DNA of 64,000 bases from Prorocentrum cordatum (Eukaryota > Sar > Dinophyceae > Prorocentrales > Prorocentraceae), in the NCBI GenBank assembly GCA_963575745.1, contig CAUYUJ010014326.1:21001-85000 (forward strand). Direction: 5' to 3'. The position numbers and the translations under genes are program-made. A model generated the notes under the pieces. The model saw nothing but the letters and a program-made list of their open reading frames with translations. It searched no databases and was not told where the DNA came from. The stretch's first letter is position 1. Every line of letters starts with the position of its first letter. Below, piece by piece: positions 33,040-44,129 of the stretch.

Positions 33040-34522
33040 ATCTCCCCCGTCGCCGCGGGCCCCGAATCCAATGCCAATGCCCGTTGGCCGCCCGCAGAAG
33101 AGCTCTTCTGGGGGGGCCCGCCCCCGTCGCCGATCCCACCGCCTCCCCGCGCCCCCCCTGTTTTGACCCCCCCACGCCCCGCCAACTTCCCACTCCGTCC
33201 TCGATCATCCCTCCCCCCATCCATTCGGCCATTGAGCTGGATCGATCGCTCTCGCAAGCCGGTCGCTCTCGCGCGCCGGCAGCTGGGCTCGCGCCTCGCG
33301 CGCAAGATCGCGGCCGCGGGCCATGGGCAGCGCCCCAGTCACCCCTCGCCCCCCCTCTCCCCCCGGCCCCGGGGTCGCAGCGATTGCCGCGCTACCCCAG
33401 CAGAATGCAGAACTGCCCCGGGCTAGGGGGGCGCGGGCGGCAGACGAGGGAAAAATGGAAAGGGCGCAGCTGAGCGCCACCTCGACGCAGCAGCTCAGCG
33501 CTCAGCGCCGCCCCAACTCCCCTCGTTCCCTCGCCCCTCGCCCCCCCCCCCCCGCCCCCCCCCGCCCCGCGCGCCGCCCCCGCCCCCCCCTCTCCTATTC
33601 CCGCCCGCGCCCGCCCGCCCCCCTCCCCCCCCCGCGACGCCGCGACCCCAGTGCCCAGTCACGTCGCCCGTCCCCCGCCCCCCCGCCCCCCCCGCGATTC
33701 GGCTGCGCGGTCAACGCGGGAGGGGCGAGGGCAAATGGCCGCCCCCCCGGCCGCGGCGCCGGGGAGTCAGGGGGGCGGGAGGGCGGAGAGACGGTTGGAG
33801 TTTGGATCGAACTCCATTGCCAAGCGCCTCCCGCCAGCAGGGCCAACTCTCGGCCCCCGCCGCCCAACCCCCCCACCACCACCCCGCCCTCGAGGGGGGG
33901 GGCGGGGGGCGGGCCGGGGGCGGAAGGCGCGCGGGGAGGGGGGAAGGGCATCGAGGACGACAGGGGAAAGGTTGCGGCATGAGGCGCGAAGCCCTGGGAT
34001 TCGGTAGCACGCGCATACTTGTAGAGCCCCTTCACCTGCGTCGAAGACGACGGCTGCATCGGCAGCGTTGACGATCAACGCGCGGCGCGTACAGTTCTTC
34101 GGATCAGCTGCACGCGATAAAACGATAACAGCTACCAGACGATCCACCCTGGGCCGCGGGGGGCGGTTGGAAGCGGGAGAGGCCAGCGGGGGCGGGGGGC
34201 GGGGGCGGCGCTCGGCCCGCCCCGGCAGGGGGCACCGCTGGACAAAGACAAAAAGTAGGGCGTTGGATTGGGGAGAGGGATAACCGCGCCCTTGCCCTTC
34301 TCGCCGTCCTGGAAGTATAAAAGGACCAGATGCCAAATAATATGTTATGAGCCTGCTGCGGGGCTGCGGAGGGGCCGAAAGCCAAAAAGTGGGCGGGAAT
34401 GCCCCCCCCCCCCCCCCCCCCCCCGCCCCCGCACCCCCCCCCTGCCCCCCTCCCCCCCTCGCCCGCCTCATCCCCTTATCATCGTCGTCATCGTCGTCGT
34501 CGGCGTCATCACTATCGCCATA

Positions 34523-34553
<31 letters not shown>

Positions 34554-36300
34554 TCATCAGCAGCCGCATCGCCGTCAGAATCCATCCTTCTCGCTCAGTT
34601 TGCACAGATGAGTTCCGGTGAACTGCGCGCCCCAAACCGATTGCCCCCCCACCCCCCGCCCCCCGCTCTCTACTACTACTCCTCCCTCCTCGCCCCCCCC
34701 CCCTCATCCGCCCCCCCCCCCCCCCCCATCCCCATCCTCGCCCTCATCATCCACTTTCTCTCTCTGCGGTCTTCCTCCTGCTACTTATTATATTCCTCGC
34801 GTTCCTACTCCTACTCGCCCTCGCCCCTCGCCCCCCCCCCCCCCCTCCATTGTCATCGTCGTCGTCGTCGGCCTCGTCACCGTCGCCACCATCATCATCA
34901 TCGTCAGCAGCAGCAGCATCAGTCGCAGCAACAGCAGAAGCCGCAGCAGCAGCAGCAGCAGCTGCAACATCACCGCCACCATCCGCATCATCAGCATCAT
35001 CCTCATCGCCGTCATCACCATCATGATCAGCGCCAACATCGCCACTCCCTGAGGACGGGACGGGGACGAGGAGGAGGACGAGGAAGAAGAAGGAGGAGGA
35101 GGAGGAGGAGGAGGAGGAGGAGGTCCTCGCCCCCGCCCTCCGCCCCCGGCCCTTCTCGCCCACCGCCCATTGCCCCTCGCGCCCCGTCATGCTCGCCATT
35201 TTGTCCTCGCACCTCACTCCTCGCACCTCGCCTCCTCGACGCTCGCCCGCCCGCGTCGCCCTCGCCCCCCGGCCCCGGGCGCCTCCGCGCGAGGGCGGCT
35301 AGGCACGGGGGGGGGGGGGGCAGAAGGCCTAAGAGCCGAAGAGGGGTGGCCAGTTGAGGCGTCGGCCGAAGAGGGGGGGGCAATGAGGATGAGAATGAGG
35401 GATGGGGGGCTGAGGAATGAGGAAGGATCGGGAACGCGGAACGCCGGCGCGGAGGATGGCGGAAGAGGAAGGAGGGAAGAAGCGAGGAAGGCCGATGCCC
35501 CCACTGCCCCCCCCCCCCCCCATGGGGGGGCGCGGCGCGGGGGCCGCGCGAGCCGCTGCGCGGGGGGCGAGGGGCGGGCGGAGGGGGGGGGGCGAGAAGA
35601 GGATAGAAGAGAGAGGAGAGCAACGGGGAAGGAAAGGGGGGCCGAGGGCCAAAGGAGGGAGGAGGGGGGGGGAAGCTAAGGAGGAGGAGGAAGGACAGGA
35701 GGGCGAGGAGGAGGGAGGACAGGAGGAGGGAGGTAGAGGAACGCAGATATGGGGATAGGGGAGACGGGAAGGCGGAAGGAATGGGCGAAAGGTGAGGGGG
35801 GCGAAGGGCGGAGAGCGAAGGGGGATAAAGGGAAGGAGAAAGACAAATGGAAGAGTGAAAAAGGAGGAGGGAAGAGGGAGGAGGAAGGACAGAGGAGGGA
35901 ACAAGGAAGAGAGGGGGGCGGGGGGCGGCGATCGGGGAAGGGGGAGGTCGTCGTGTCGTCCGTCGTCCGTCGTCGTCGTCCGTCGTCGTCGTCGTCGCCC
36001 TCGCCCCTCGTGCGCTCGTCGTCGTCGTCGTCGTGGTCGTCGGTCGTCGTCGTCGTCGTCGTCGTCGTCGCGCCGTCGTCGCCGCGTCGCTGTCTGCCCT
36101 CGTTGTCGCCTCGCGCCCTTGTCCAGCGGGCCGCGCAGGCGCGGGCGCAAGGATGTCTGCGAACCAGGGGCGAAGAGGGAGAACTCTTCGCATCTCCGCT
36201 TCCACGCCCGCCGAACGAGGGCCCGATGCGACGACGAGGGCGAGCGGCAACTCGAAGGCCGCGAAAGCATCGCATATGGAAACAACGAAGCCGAAACCAG
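33040..36300. repeat. low-complexity block: C/G runs, GGA/TCC and CGT repeats
   Basis: Includes C-rich runs (34399-34424; several at 33540-33700), TCATCATCGTCGTC and CAGCAGCAG triplets (34480-34570 and 34860-35040), GAGGAGGAG (35060-35125), mixed G/A sequence (35300-35940) and an almost pure CGT/CGTCGTC tract (35945-36110). Long Pro-, Ser-, Asp- and Arg-rich frames on both strands are by-products. I see no supported gene. Confidence 0.8.
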
Positions 36301-36309
36301 ATGTACCCA

Positions 36310-36485
36310 GCTGAACGCCTAATTATTGAAGGATGCGGGCTTCAACAGCAGAAAACATCTGATTCCAGCTTGGGGCCGCCGCGCGAGACGCCCCCCTGGG
36401 TGGGTCGGACACGCGAAAACACATGATTCCAGCTAGGGGCCACCAGGCGAGATACCCTATCTCGGAACCGCCATGTTAGAGACCT
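36310..36485 (+). repeat. CATGTTAG-family repeat units
   Basis: Two degenerate units with GATTCCAGCTTGGGGCC, CCCCCTGGGTGGGTCGGACACGCG, AAAACACATGATTCCAGC and CGCCATGTTAGAGACC, related to 17915-18920. Confidence 0.7.
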
Positions 36486-36529
36486 CCTGGGAAGCCGTTT
36501 TTTGTCTATTGGTCGGGTCTCCAGACCTA

Positions 36530-36700
36530 GTTATTACTCGCGGATTCCGTGCAAAACGCGCCGCGCCCTTTTTCCGCGATGGAAAGCGGTGGTCTGCGGA
36601 CCCCCTCATTTATCGAAGATCCGAGATGGGGGGCGAACTTTCCTCGAGCGGGCACGCGACAAATGCGCCGGTTCAACTGCTTTTTTCACACATCACCGCG
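36530..36700 (+). repeat. dispersed repeat paired with 39265-39420
   Basis: Shares GCGGATTCCGTGCAAAACGC / GCGGATTTGCGCAAAACGC, TGCGGACCCC, GATCCGAGATGGGGGGCG and TCGAGCGGGCACGCGAC-type ends with 39265-39420. Divergence is high, so this is an old copy. Confidence 0.55.
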
Positions 36701-36914
36701 TTATTTTCGCAGAACACGTTCGCCGGCCTTAGAGCCGTCGGGGCCGGGGGGCAACCTGCTAAAAGAGAACCCCGGGGCGACGCCCTCCCCGGGGAAAATG
36801 AATGATCGGCGCGTCCCAGGGAGCAAGCATCTAGGCCAGGGGCCCCTGGTAGCTGATGTCGCGGGCGCCCAGCGGCGTTGGCGCGGAATCGATATCGGAA
36901 GCCGAAAGAGCACT

Positions 36915-37500
36915 CACCTTTCTCCATCCAGTTCCAGCGCGGTGCTTCTCCTGGCCCATCGCCACCCCCTGCGCTTCTGGTACTTTCCACGCTGCCCTTT
37001 TCGCTGTCAGCGTCAGAATCAGCCGCAGAAGATGCCCGGGCAACATCGGCCGCTGCAAATGGAGCTTGTTTTTGCGCGCGCGGCCCGCCGGCTTCCTGCG
37101 CCGCTCGTTCCCACATGTCCCGTTCCAATACTTCCTCAGGGGTCGGTTACCATTGCGCACGGCAAACAGAAAGAACACGTCGTTGGCCACGGCGCTACTT
37201 GCCTCTCGAGAAGGCGCAACCAACCAGATTCCCCCGTTGTTCCTTGGTGGGGCCCGAGTTCCTGCTGACTTTGGGCCCAGGGGTAGACGGTCTGTCTCTG
37301 ATGCCCTTGCCATTGCCCTTGTCTTGCTTCTCCAAGACAAGCGGGGTAGCAGGGGCTGCCGCGGGTTTCTTGCGATTGAATGGGCACCCTTGCTTCTCAT
37401 TGCAGCAGAAACCTGATTGTTCAATGTGTTTCCGTAGGGCGTGCCATCCGTCTTTCTCTTTGTCCGCGGGCACCCCCAATTTCTTCGGGCCGGGCCAGGA
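36915..37500 (-). CDS. hypothetical minus-strand gene, possible exons
   Basis: Two better segments are visible. One at 37500-37250 reads PADKEKDGWHALRKHIEQSG and CCNEKQGCPFNRKK, followed by a Lys/Gly/Pro-rich part. The other at 37140-36917 reads PEEVLERDMWERAAQEAGGP, a Ser/Asp-rich linker and GEAPRWNWMEK. It ends exactly at GTGAGTGC, a good 5' splice-donor consensus. The joint between the two frames is unresolved. Function unknown. Confidence 0.35.
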
Positions 37501-37695
37501 GCGGCAGGTTCATTCGGTGTTTCGCCTATTGTGTTAAGAGTTCTCTTTCGACAATCAAGATTAGATTCGTTCTTCTCGTTGTTCGTTATGTTCTGCTGCT
37601 GCTAAGTAGCCACCCATATGATTTAACGCCTGATCCTATTGGGCAGCTACTGGCGTCATCCTACGCAATGGCCCATTTCATCTCCGGTACCAGCA

Positions 37696-38080
37696 TCACG
37701 TGTTCAAAAACATGTTCGTGAATGGCCATGTCACGCCCGGGGATGGGTCAGAACCACCGCGCAAGTCATTTCGCAGAGCCAGCCACTCATTGCTGAAATG
37801 GTAGAGACCATCATCTGGCTTAATCGTGTCAGTGACGGTATTGAAAATGTCTCGCGCGAACACGTTCCTGCCATGTTCAGCATGGATAGAAAGCCACCGA
37901 CACATCAGACGCATCATCTCTCGGCCTGTGCAAAAACAATCGCCGCGCGCCTCGCGCCCCACGCGATGCACCTGAGCGACGAGGCGAACCTGATGACGAG
38001 GCAAATTTCTCCGCCAGGTCATGAGCAATTAGCCGACCGATACGTTCATACTTGCCAGACTTCTGCAAACCTATGCATCC
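37696..38080 (-). CDS. hypothetical coding fragment
   Basis: Minus frames carry LQKSGKYERIGRLIAHDLAE (38070-38000) and, after a frame change, CTGREMMRLMCRWLSIHAEH, FNTVTDTIKPDDGLYHFSNE and NDLRGGSDPSPGVTWPFTNM, ending at 37696. The second segment is compact and protein-like. It may belong to the same gene as 36915-37500. No family recognised. Confidence 0.35.
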
Positions 38081-38366
38081 ACCTCAAGATCGAGCGCCCG
38101 TTTGACCCATGGCATAGCGCCAGATGCATCGGACGAGGCCCATGAAAGCACCTTCGTTGCATGCAGATTCCACTCTCGTAACCTGGTCGCGTCAGGAATC
38201 GTCATGACTCTGATCTTCGACGATGTCCCCATATGTTTCCAGGATTCTCAGGGTGGGTTAAGGATCCACGATCATCTCTATCACCGCCTCCTCCGCCGTC
38301 GCCGTTCCCGTCGGGGGGCCCTTCCCCGCCGCCCCGCCCCCCCCCCTCCGGCTGAGCCGTCTAAAA

Positions 38367-38740
38367 ACATGATCTACCCACGAACCTGGAAATGGATTTA
38401 AAACTGCGAGGGATGGAGACGCTTCCAAGCGCGTCAATTGGGCGATGGGCAGTGGTAGTGCTGAAGATATCAATGGTGATGAGGCTGCGCCTGGGGCTGT
38501 GTTATACTGTTCTGCGCTGTGACGCGCCGCGCAGTGGCGCAGCGGGGGGGCACGCCGCGGAACGCGCCACTGGACGCGCCAAGGGACGTGCCAATGCACT
38601 GCGCGATGTGCCAGGGGCACGCGCCACGGGACGCGCCGCGGAACGTGCCAGGGGGGCGCGCCAAGGAACGTGCCAGCGGACATGCCAGCGGACGTGCCAG
38701 GGGGCGTGCCAGGTATCAGTGGTGATGCTACTATGCCTGG
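38367..38740 (+). repeat. composite dispersed repeat and ACGTGCC minisatellite
   Basis: Begins ACATGATCTACCCACGAACC, as at 14709 and 17130, and leads into units of GGACGCGCC/GGACGTGCC (38555-38715). Confidence 0.8.
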
Positions 38741-38754
38741 GGCTGTGTTACGCT

Positions 38755-39010
38755 TCTCTACGACGCTGCGTCCGCGTTCCCAGGGCCGCGCTCCCTCGCG
38801 AATGACGCAGCGCCCACGCCCCCAGGGCCGCGCTCCGAATGACGCAGCGCCCACGCTCCCAGGGCCACGATCCCAAGTGAATTACGCGGGGTTCGCGCCT
38901 CAAGGGCCAGGATCCCTCATCAATTACGCTGCGCCCGCGGTCCCAGGGCCGGGATCCTTCGCACATTGCGCATTGCGCGGCATCTGCGCTCCCAGGACAA
39001 CGATCCTTTT
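38755..39010 (+). repeat. CCCAGGGCCGCGCTCC tandem repeat
   Basis: Six or so units of about 37-43 bp with CCCAGGGCC(G/A)(C/G)G(C/A)TCC and AATGACGCAGCGCCCAC or AATTACGCTGCGCCCGC. Confidence 0.8.
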
Positions 39011-39099
39011 TGTTAATAACTGACCGATCGCACCCCCAGAACCACCCGGGCATCCTGGGGCGCCCAAGGTTTTCAAGCGCTGCAAAACAAGCGGCGCGC

Positions 39100-39215
39100 A
39101 GGGCGCGCCATCCTCGAGCGGGCACGCAGAAAGCCAACCTTCCAAGCGCAGGACACGAGACATCCTCGAAATTCGCGCGCGCGGAACGCGCCACCCTCGA
39201 GCGGGCGCGCAAAAC
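39100..39215 (+). repeat. ATCCTCGAGCGGGCACGC direct repeat
   Basis: GCGCGCCATCCTCGAGCGGGCACGCAGAAA and GCGCCACCCTCGAGCGGGCGCGCAAAA lie about 77 bp apart with related sequence between. The TCGAGCGGGCACGC word is also at 36645. Confidence 0.6.
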
Positions 39216-39264
39216 AAAAAAACATGTGTTTCACATTGTTCGTGTCCGGGTCAGGGCTCCATAC

Positions 39265-39420
39265 CTCGTTACTTAATGCGGATTTGCGCAAAACGCTCCG
39301 CATAATTTTGCTACGAAGGAAACCCGGGGCCCGCGGACCCCATTAGGCAACGAGGATCCGAGATGGGGGGCGCATCTCTGCGCCCGTTTCAACCTACGAC
39401 TTACCTCGGGCACAGCGCCT
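39265..39420 (+). repeat. dispersed repeat paired with 36530-36700
   Basis: See the entry at 36530. The GATCCGAGATGGGGGGCG word is identical in both. Confidence 0.55.
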
Positions 39421-39559
39421 ACAATGCCTCGTCATCGAATCGATGCGATTGCCGCAGCATGGCGGAGAAAATTGGACACATTCTGACGACTTGGGGCTGC
39501 TGCGAAAATGATATGTTTTCGCATGTCCCGAAGCCGCTGCGACTCGCACTTGCGGTTTG

Positions 39560-39945
39560 CCCTCGGGGGCGCGACGCGGAAAGTTCCCGGCGCCAGAAGC
39601 TGAGCCCCGGCCGCCGTTCCACTCATCCAACCATCCCGTGAAGAAGACGAGCCTTTCTGTCTCGCCATGGCTAGCGAGGTTATCTGAAGGTCGTTTCGCA
39701 CTGCACGCCGAGTCTGGGGCGCCGCCGGCATCCCCCCATCGCCAAGCATGGCCGCGTTACGGGACTCGCGGGGCGCGAGCAAATCATTGCGCGCTCCCCA
39801 TTGTCGTGCAAGGTCTTCAATGACCACTTGCACCACTGTCATTCCCTGCTCTACCCGATCGATGAGATCTGATCGCCAACGCGCATATGTTGCACCATTG
39901 CTATGGTTTCTTCCGCCGCGCGTTGCATCAGGGAGGTTTCTTGCA
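39560..39945 (-). CDS. possible coding fragment
   Basis: The minus frame reads GATYARWRSDLIDRVEQGMT, VVQVVIEDLARQWGARNDLL and RRAVRNDLQITSLAMARQKG, more protein-like than its surroundings. The ORF's first codons fall in the adjacent microsatellite and are not real. Function unknown. Confidence 0.25.
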
Positions 39946-40034
39946 TGAGTATATATACACATATACATGAGCGTACACAACTGAATATGTACATATGTAT
40001 ATATATAAATATAAATATGTATACATATATATGT

Positions 40035-40190
40035 GTGTATGTATGTATGTATGTATGTATGTATGTATGTATGTATGTATGTATGTATGTATGTATGTAT
40101 GTATGTATGTATGTATGTATGTATGTATGTATGTATGTGTGTGTGTGTATGTATGTATGTATGTATGTATGTATGTATGTATGTATGTCT
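40035..40190 (+). repeat. GTAT tetranucleotide microsatellite
   Basis: About 35 GTAT units with a short GT interruption near 40137-40148. Met-Tyr-Val-Cys frames across it are not genes. Confidence 0.95.
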
Positions 40191-40209
40191 GTATATACAT
40201 AAACATATG

Positions 40210-40250
40210 TACTAGAACTACGCGCGCGCTACGCGCGCTTAGGTTCTAGT
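40210..40250. other. imperfect hairpin
   Basis: ACTAGAACTACGCGCGCG and CGCGCGCTTAGGTTCTAGT form an imperfect inverted repeat at the end of the microsatellite. A terminator-like or recombination role is only a guess. Confidence 0.5.
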
Positions 40251-40339
40251 CACGGCATCACGGCGCCAAAGGATGCCACGGCAAGCGGTGCCATCGACAG
40301 CGGGCCTCGTTCCAGACGGCCCTGACGGGCGACCCCCCT

Positions 40340-40930
40340 TAGAGCCTTGGAAATCTCGCGCCGCGTTGCCTCCTTCCCGGCGCAACTCCATCGCATTGCT
40401 TCATTGCAGAAAGTTCCAAAACTACCTGGACTGAACTAGGCTGAATCGAACGGCCGCGAACCAACGCCCCTCCCAACACGAATCGAACCGATCCGGAATG
40501 ATCGCGGTAGAGACCCGATCCGAACCGAACCGAGATCGTTTGTGGACCGAATGGGGCCGAATGAGACCAACACAGACCGAACCAGAGCGGCAAATCCACC
40601 CGAGGGAGTGGGGAACGAATCCCGAAGCCCAACAGAGAACTGCCCCGACTCCCCCCCTGCTCGCCATCGTTGTCGGCCTCCCTTGTCCTCGCCCTCGTCC
40701 TCGTTCGCCTTTGTCTGTTCCCTGGCCTCTTCCTCCTCCTCCCCCCCTCCTCCTCCCCCTCGTCGTCGTCCTCCTCCTTCTCGTCCGCCGTTGATGGGTT
40801 GTGGATCCAGGGCTTTGGACCCCTGGCCCTGGGGGCCCGCGTTGACGCCTGTGGGCCCATTTTCGGCCCCTGGAATCCTCCGCGATCCCCGGGCCCCTCC
40901 TCGGCCCCGAGAGTGCGGCCCCAGGACCCC
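40340..40930. other. no supported gene; CCGAACCGA-rich patch
   Basis: 40440-40620 reiterates words such as CCGAACCGA and GGACCGAATG. The remainder is C/T-rich. No protein-like frame. Confidence 0.4.
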
Positions 40931-40934
40931 GCGC

Positions 40935-41626
40935 CCAAGAGCAGGAAGAGAAGGAGGAGGAGGAGGAGCAGGAGGGGGAGGAGGAGGATGAGGAAGAGGA
41001 CGAGGAGGGGGAGGAGGAGGAGGAGGAGGAGGAGGAGGAGGAGGAGGAGGAGGAGGAGGAAGAGGAAGGGCAGGGAGGAGGAGCAACATCAAAAGGAGGT
41101 GCAGGAGTAGGAGCAGGGAGGAGCAAGAGCAGGAGGGGGAGGTGGAGGAGGAGGAACAGGAGGAGGAGGGGGAGGAGGAGGAGGAGGAGACGGGGAGGAG
41201 ACGGAGGATGAGGAGGAGGGCAGGGGGGGAGGAGGAGCAGGAGGATGAGGCGCAGGTAGATGACTAGCAGGAGGAGGAGCAGCACCAGCAGCACAGGCGC
41301 AGGAGGATCAGGGGAAGGAGGCGGAGGAGCAGGGGAGGAGGAGGAGAAGGAAGAGGAAGGAAGGAGGGGGGGAGGAGGAGGAGGACGAGGACGAGGAGGA
41401 GGAGGAGGAGGAGGAGGAGGACGACGACGACGCAGAGGAGGAGGCATCCCCACCCCCACCCCCCCCCTCGTGCCTCATCCCTCCTCCTCCTCCTCCTCCT
41501 CCACCTCCTCCTCGTCCTCCTCCTCCTCAGCCTTCTCCCCCGCCCTCTCCTCCTCGTCCTCGTCCTGGTCCTCCTCCACCACCTCCTCCTCCTCCTCCTC
41601 GTCCTCAACCTCCACCTTCCCCCCCT

Positions 41627-41657
<31 letters not shown>

Positions 41658-41870
41658 TCCTCCCCTCCTCCCCTCTCCTCCCCCTCTCCTCCTCTCTCCT
41701 CCTCCTCCTCTCTCCTCCCTCCTCCTCCTCCCTCCTCCTCCTCCTCCTCCTCCTCCTCCTCCTCCTCCTCCTCCTCCTCCTCCTCCTCCTCCTCCTCCGC
41801 CTCCCCATCCTCGTCCTCATCGTTCCCCTGCTTCTTGCCCTCGTCCTCCTTCCCCCCCCCCCCCTCATTT
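40935..41870. repeat. (GAG)n tract facing (CTC)n tract
   Basis: 40935-41450 is almost only G and A on the plus strand (GAGGAGGAG), while 41475-41870 is almost only C and T (CCTCCTCCT). The two form a long imperfect inverted repeat around a short C-rich centre. Frames on both strands are composition artefacts. Confidence 0.85.
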
Positions 41871-41879
41871 GAGCTCTGT

Positions 41880-42860
41880 GACAGGTATCTGGCTCGGTCG
41901 TGGGACGTCGAGACGCGATCAGCAGCGTCGAGACTGCCCGTGGCGACCGCAAAGGCCTCCAAGCCTCTCGGCCGTGTCGGGGTGTTCGGGGCCCCTCGTC
42001 GGTGCCTTCCGGTGCCGTCATGGGGCGCGTTCGGGGGCCTCTGGGGCTGCAGCGGGGCAGTCTTGGGGACCTCTAGGACGAGCTTGCACCGTCGAGAAAC
42101 AGAACAGGCTGGGTGGCCAGAAACCCCGGAGAAACCGTATGAAAAGCTAGGAGTTGAGCCTCTGGGGGCCATTGTGGGAAGCCTCTGGGAAGCCGCTTTT
42201 GCTGGCGAGGTGGCCTGGGGGCTGCCGCGGCGCGATCGCCAGCGTCGCGCAAGTTTGGAAGCGACACCGGCGGCTCGTGGGGCCCACTTGGGGGGCGCCG
42301 GCCCCCCCATGCGGAGACGTCTCGGATGGCGGTTGGGAGCCCCAGGGGCCCGAACCGCATCGGTCTTGGATACCGGTTGGTCGGTCGGTCGGCATGGGGG
42401 GGAAAAAAAAACAAGGGGCAAGGACTCAGAGAGCCACCCGGGGAGGCCTCTTGGAAACATGACGCGTCGACGAAGTCGTTCGGGGGGCTGTCTCGCGGTG
42501 ATCGTCGGCATCGCAGGGATCTCGGAACGCCCCTGGCCGCTCTGCGACCCTACTGGGGCGCGCTGATCCTCCCGCGCGGAACCATCTGGGGACAAGGTTG
42601 GGAGCGTCTGGGGCCGAACCGGGACGACCCGGGCGCCCTCTGGGGCTGCCGCGCAACGCGGGGTTGCAGAGCAGGCTGCGCGGGGAGAAACGTGGACAAA
42701 AACTCTGGGGAAACCCGGCGCGTGAACTTTGATGAGCTCGAGGCCCGTGGGAGACCTGGGGCGCCAGGCGGGAGCAGCCCCGGGAGCCCCCTGCAATATC
42801 TTGGGGTTCTGGTGGCTCCGGGCCGGCGAAACCTTGCAAATGCATAAGAAACTTAGAGGC
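41880..42860 (+). repeat. decayed CTTGGGG/CCTCTGGGGGC repeat region
   Basis: Words such as GCCTCTGGGGGCC, GAAGCCTCTGGGAAGCC and TCTTGGGGACCTCTAGG recur every 25-40 bp. The same family is better preserved at 53590-53760, 56480-56870 and 60290-60900. No supported gene. Confidence 0.5.
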
Positions 42861-42869
42861 CCGCCTCAA

Positions 42870-43440
42870 ACTATCTGAACTATCAAAAAACAACTATGTT
42901 TGATAGGTACGTTAAGAAACTAGTGTGATACTATTTTACATGTATAACGCTTTGAAAAAGATGGCTACATTCTTTTCTAAACGCAAAAAATCCACCAACA
43001 AAGAGACGGAAACGACAAAACGCAAGCAAACACAAACAGCAACAACACCAAACAAACACAACGAATGAACAAGAAAGCAGGAAGAGGGAATCTGATAAGG
43101 AGGAGGGAAGAGGATGAGGAGGGATAGTGAAGGAAGGAAGAGGACGAGGAGGGAAGAGGATAAGGAGGAGGGAGAGGCAGGGAAGAGGATGAGGGGAGAT
43201 GATGAGGAGAAACGAACACAAACAAACATAATGAAAGTGAGGAGGGAAGATGAGTATATGATGAGAAGTTTCGATGCCGATGATGATGGAGCGCTTGTAA
43301 TGATGATGCTGATGGTGACGACGACGGCGATGATAGTTATGGTGGCGATGCTCATTGCCGTCATGATGATGAGTTGGACGATGAGGACTGTGGTAACGAT
43401 GACGCTCATAGGGAGGGGAAAGAGGCGAAAGCGGAGGAGG
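42870..43440. other. AT-richer then purine/ATG-triplet sequence, no gene
   Basis: 42870-43070 is unusually A-rich for this window. 43080-43230 is GA-rich. 43250-43420 is rich in GATGATG/ACGATG triplets. Confidence 0.5.
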
Positions 43441-43461
43441 AGGGTAATTGCGGAAGGGGAG

Positions 43462-43541
43462 CTGGAAGGTTGCGAGCTATGCTCGCAAGTCTGCAATCGT
43501 CTTGGAAGGTTGCGAGCTATGCTCGCAAGTCTGCAATCGTC
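43462..43541 (+). repeat. 40-bp direct duplication carrying a hairpin
   Basis: TGGAAGGTTGCGAGCTATGC and the following TCGCAAGTCTGCAATCGTC occur twice, 40 bp apart and identical. Each unit holds TTGCGAGC-TAT-GCTCGCAA. Confidence 0.95.
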
Positions 43542-43740
43542 TGACTACTACTACTGCTGCGTCTGTAGCATCTGCCTCTGCTCATCGCCCTCCCAATCAT
43601 ATCCCTCCTCAGCATGATCGCCGCACCTATCCGCATCGCCCCATCAACGCCACCGTCGCCAACATCAACGTCGCCAGCAGTGCGCGCGCTATTTTTTTCG
43701 GCCGCGTAGACGCTGCGCACGCGCACTTATTATAGTGAGG

Positions 43741-43950
43741 GCGCGGATCGGCGAGCTCCAGCTCGCCGCCGCCGCGCGCAACGGTTCGTCGAGGAGTTCC
43801 TCGACGGCGCGACGGCGAGCAAGCTGGCGGGCGCTGCGTGCTTTGCACGCGCCGCCGCCACCTACTCGAAGCTCTGCCGGGACGGGGCGCCGAAGGCCAG
43901 CCCCGCCACGCGGCTGAACAACAAAACAACCTGCACGCAACGCTCCTCGC
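43741..43950 (+). CDS. short coding fragment (EEFLDGATASKLA)
   Basis: One plus frame reads FVEEFLDGATASKLAGAACF, ARAAATYSKLCRDGAPKASP and ATRLNN. The 14-residue EEFLDGA(T/S)ASKLA segment is encoded again on the opposite strand at 44147-44189. The neighbouring hairpins (43750-43767 and 43787-43806) fall inside the coding part. No start or domain is assigned. Confidence 0.35.
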
Positions 43951-44129
43951 CCCCCTCCATACCACATGTGCGACCATTATGTGGGACAGCATGCACGTTC
44001 GCCCTCTCCGCCAACAGACGAGCAAAGCTCGCGCAATACCATCTCCAGAAATCGCCTCATGATGCTCCCTCTACCCCTTCCTCTCATCCCTCCCTCTATC
44101 CCCGCGCCGCGCCCAGGTCCACTTCAGCC

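Noticed and set aside
35190-35206. Spliced-leader relic (GCCATTTTGTC)
   Set aside because: Only eight or nine bases match, within simple sequence.
40033-40215. Met-Tyr-Val-Cys repeat ORFs
   Set aside because: Translation of the GTAT microsatellite on both strands.
41264-42796. 510-codon minus-strand ORF
   Set aside because: Built from Glu/Arg/Gly runs of the CTC tract and repeat sequence; no protein-like core.
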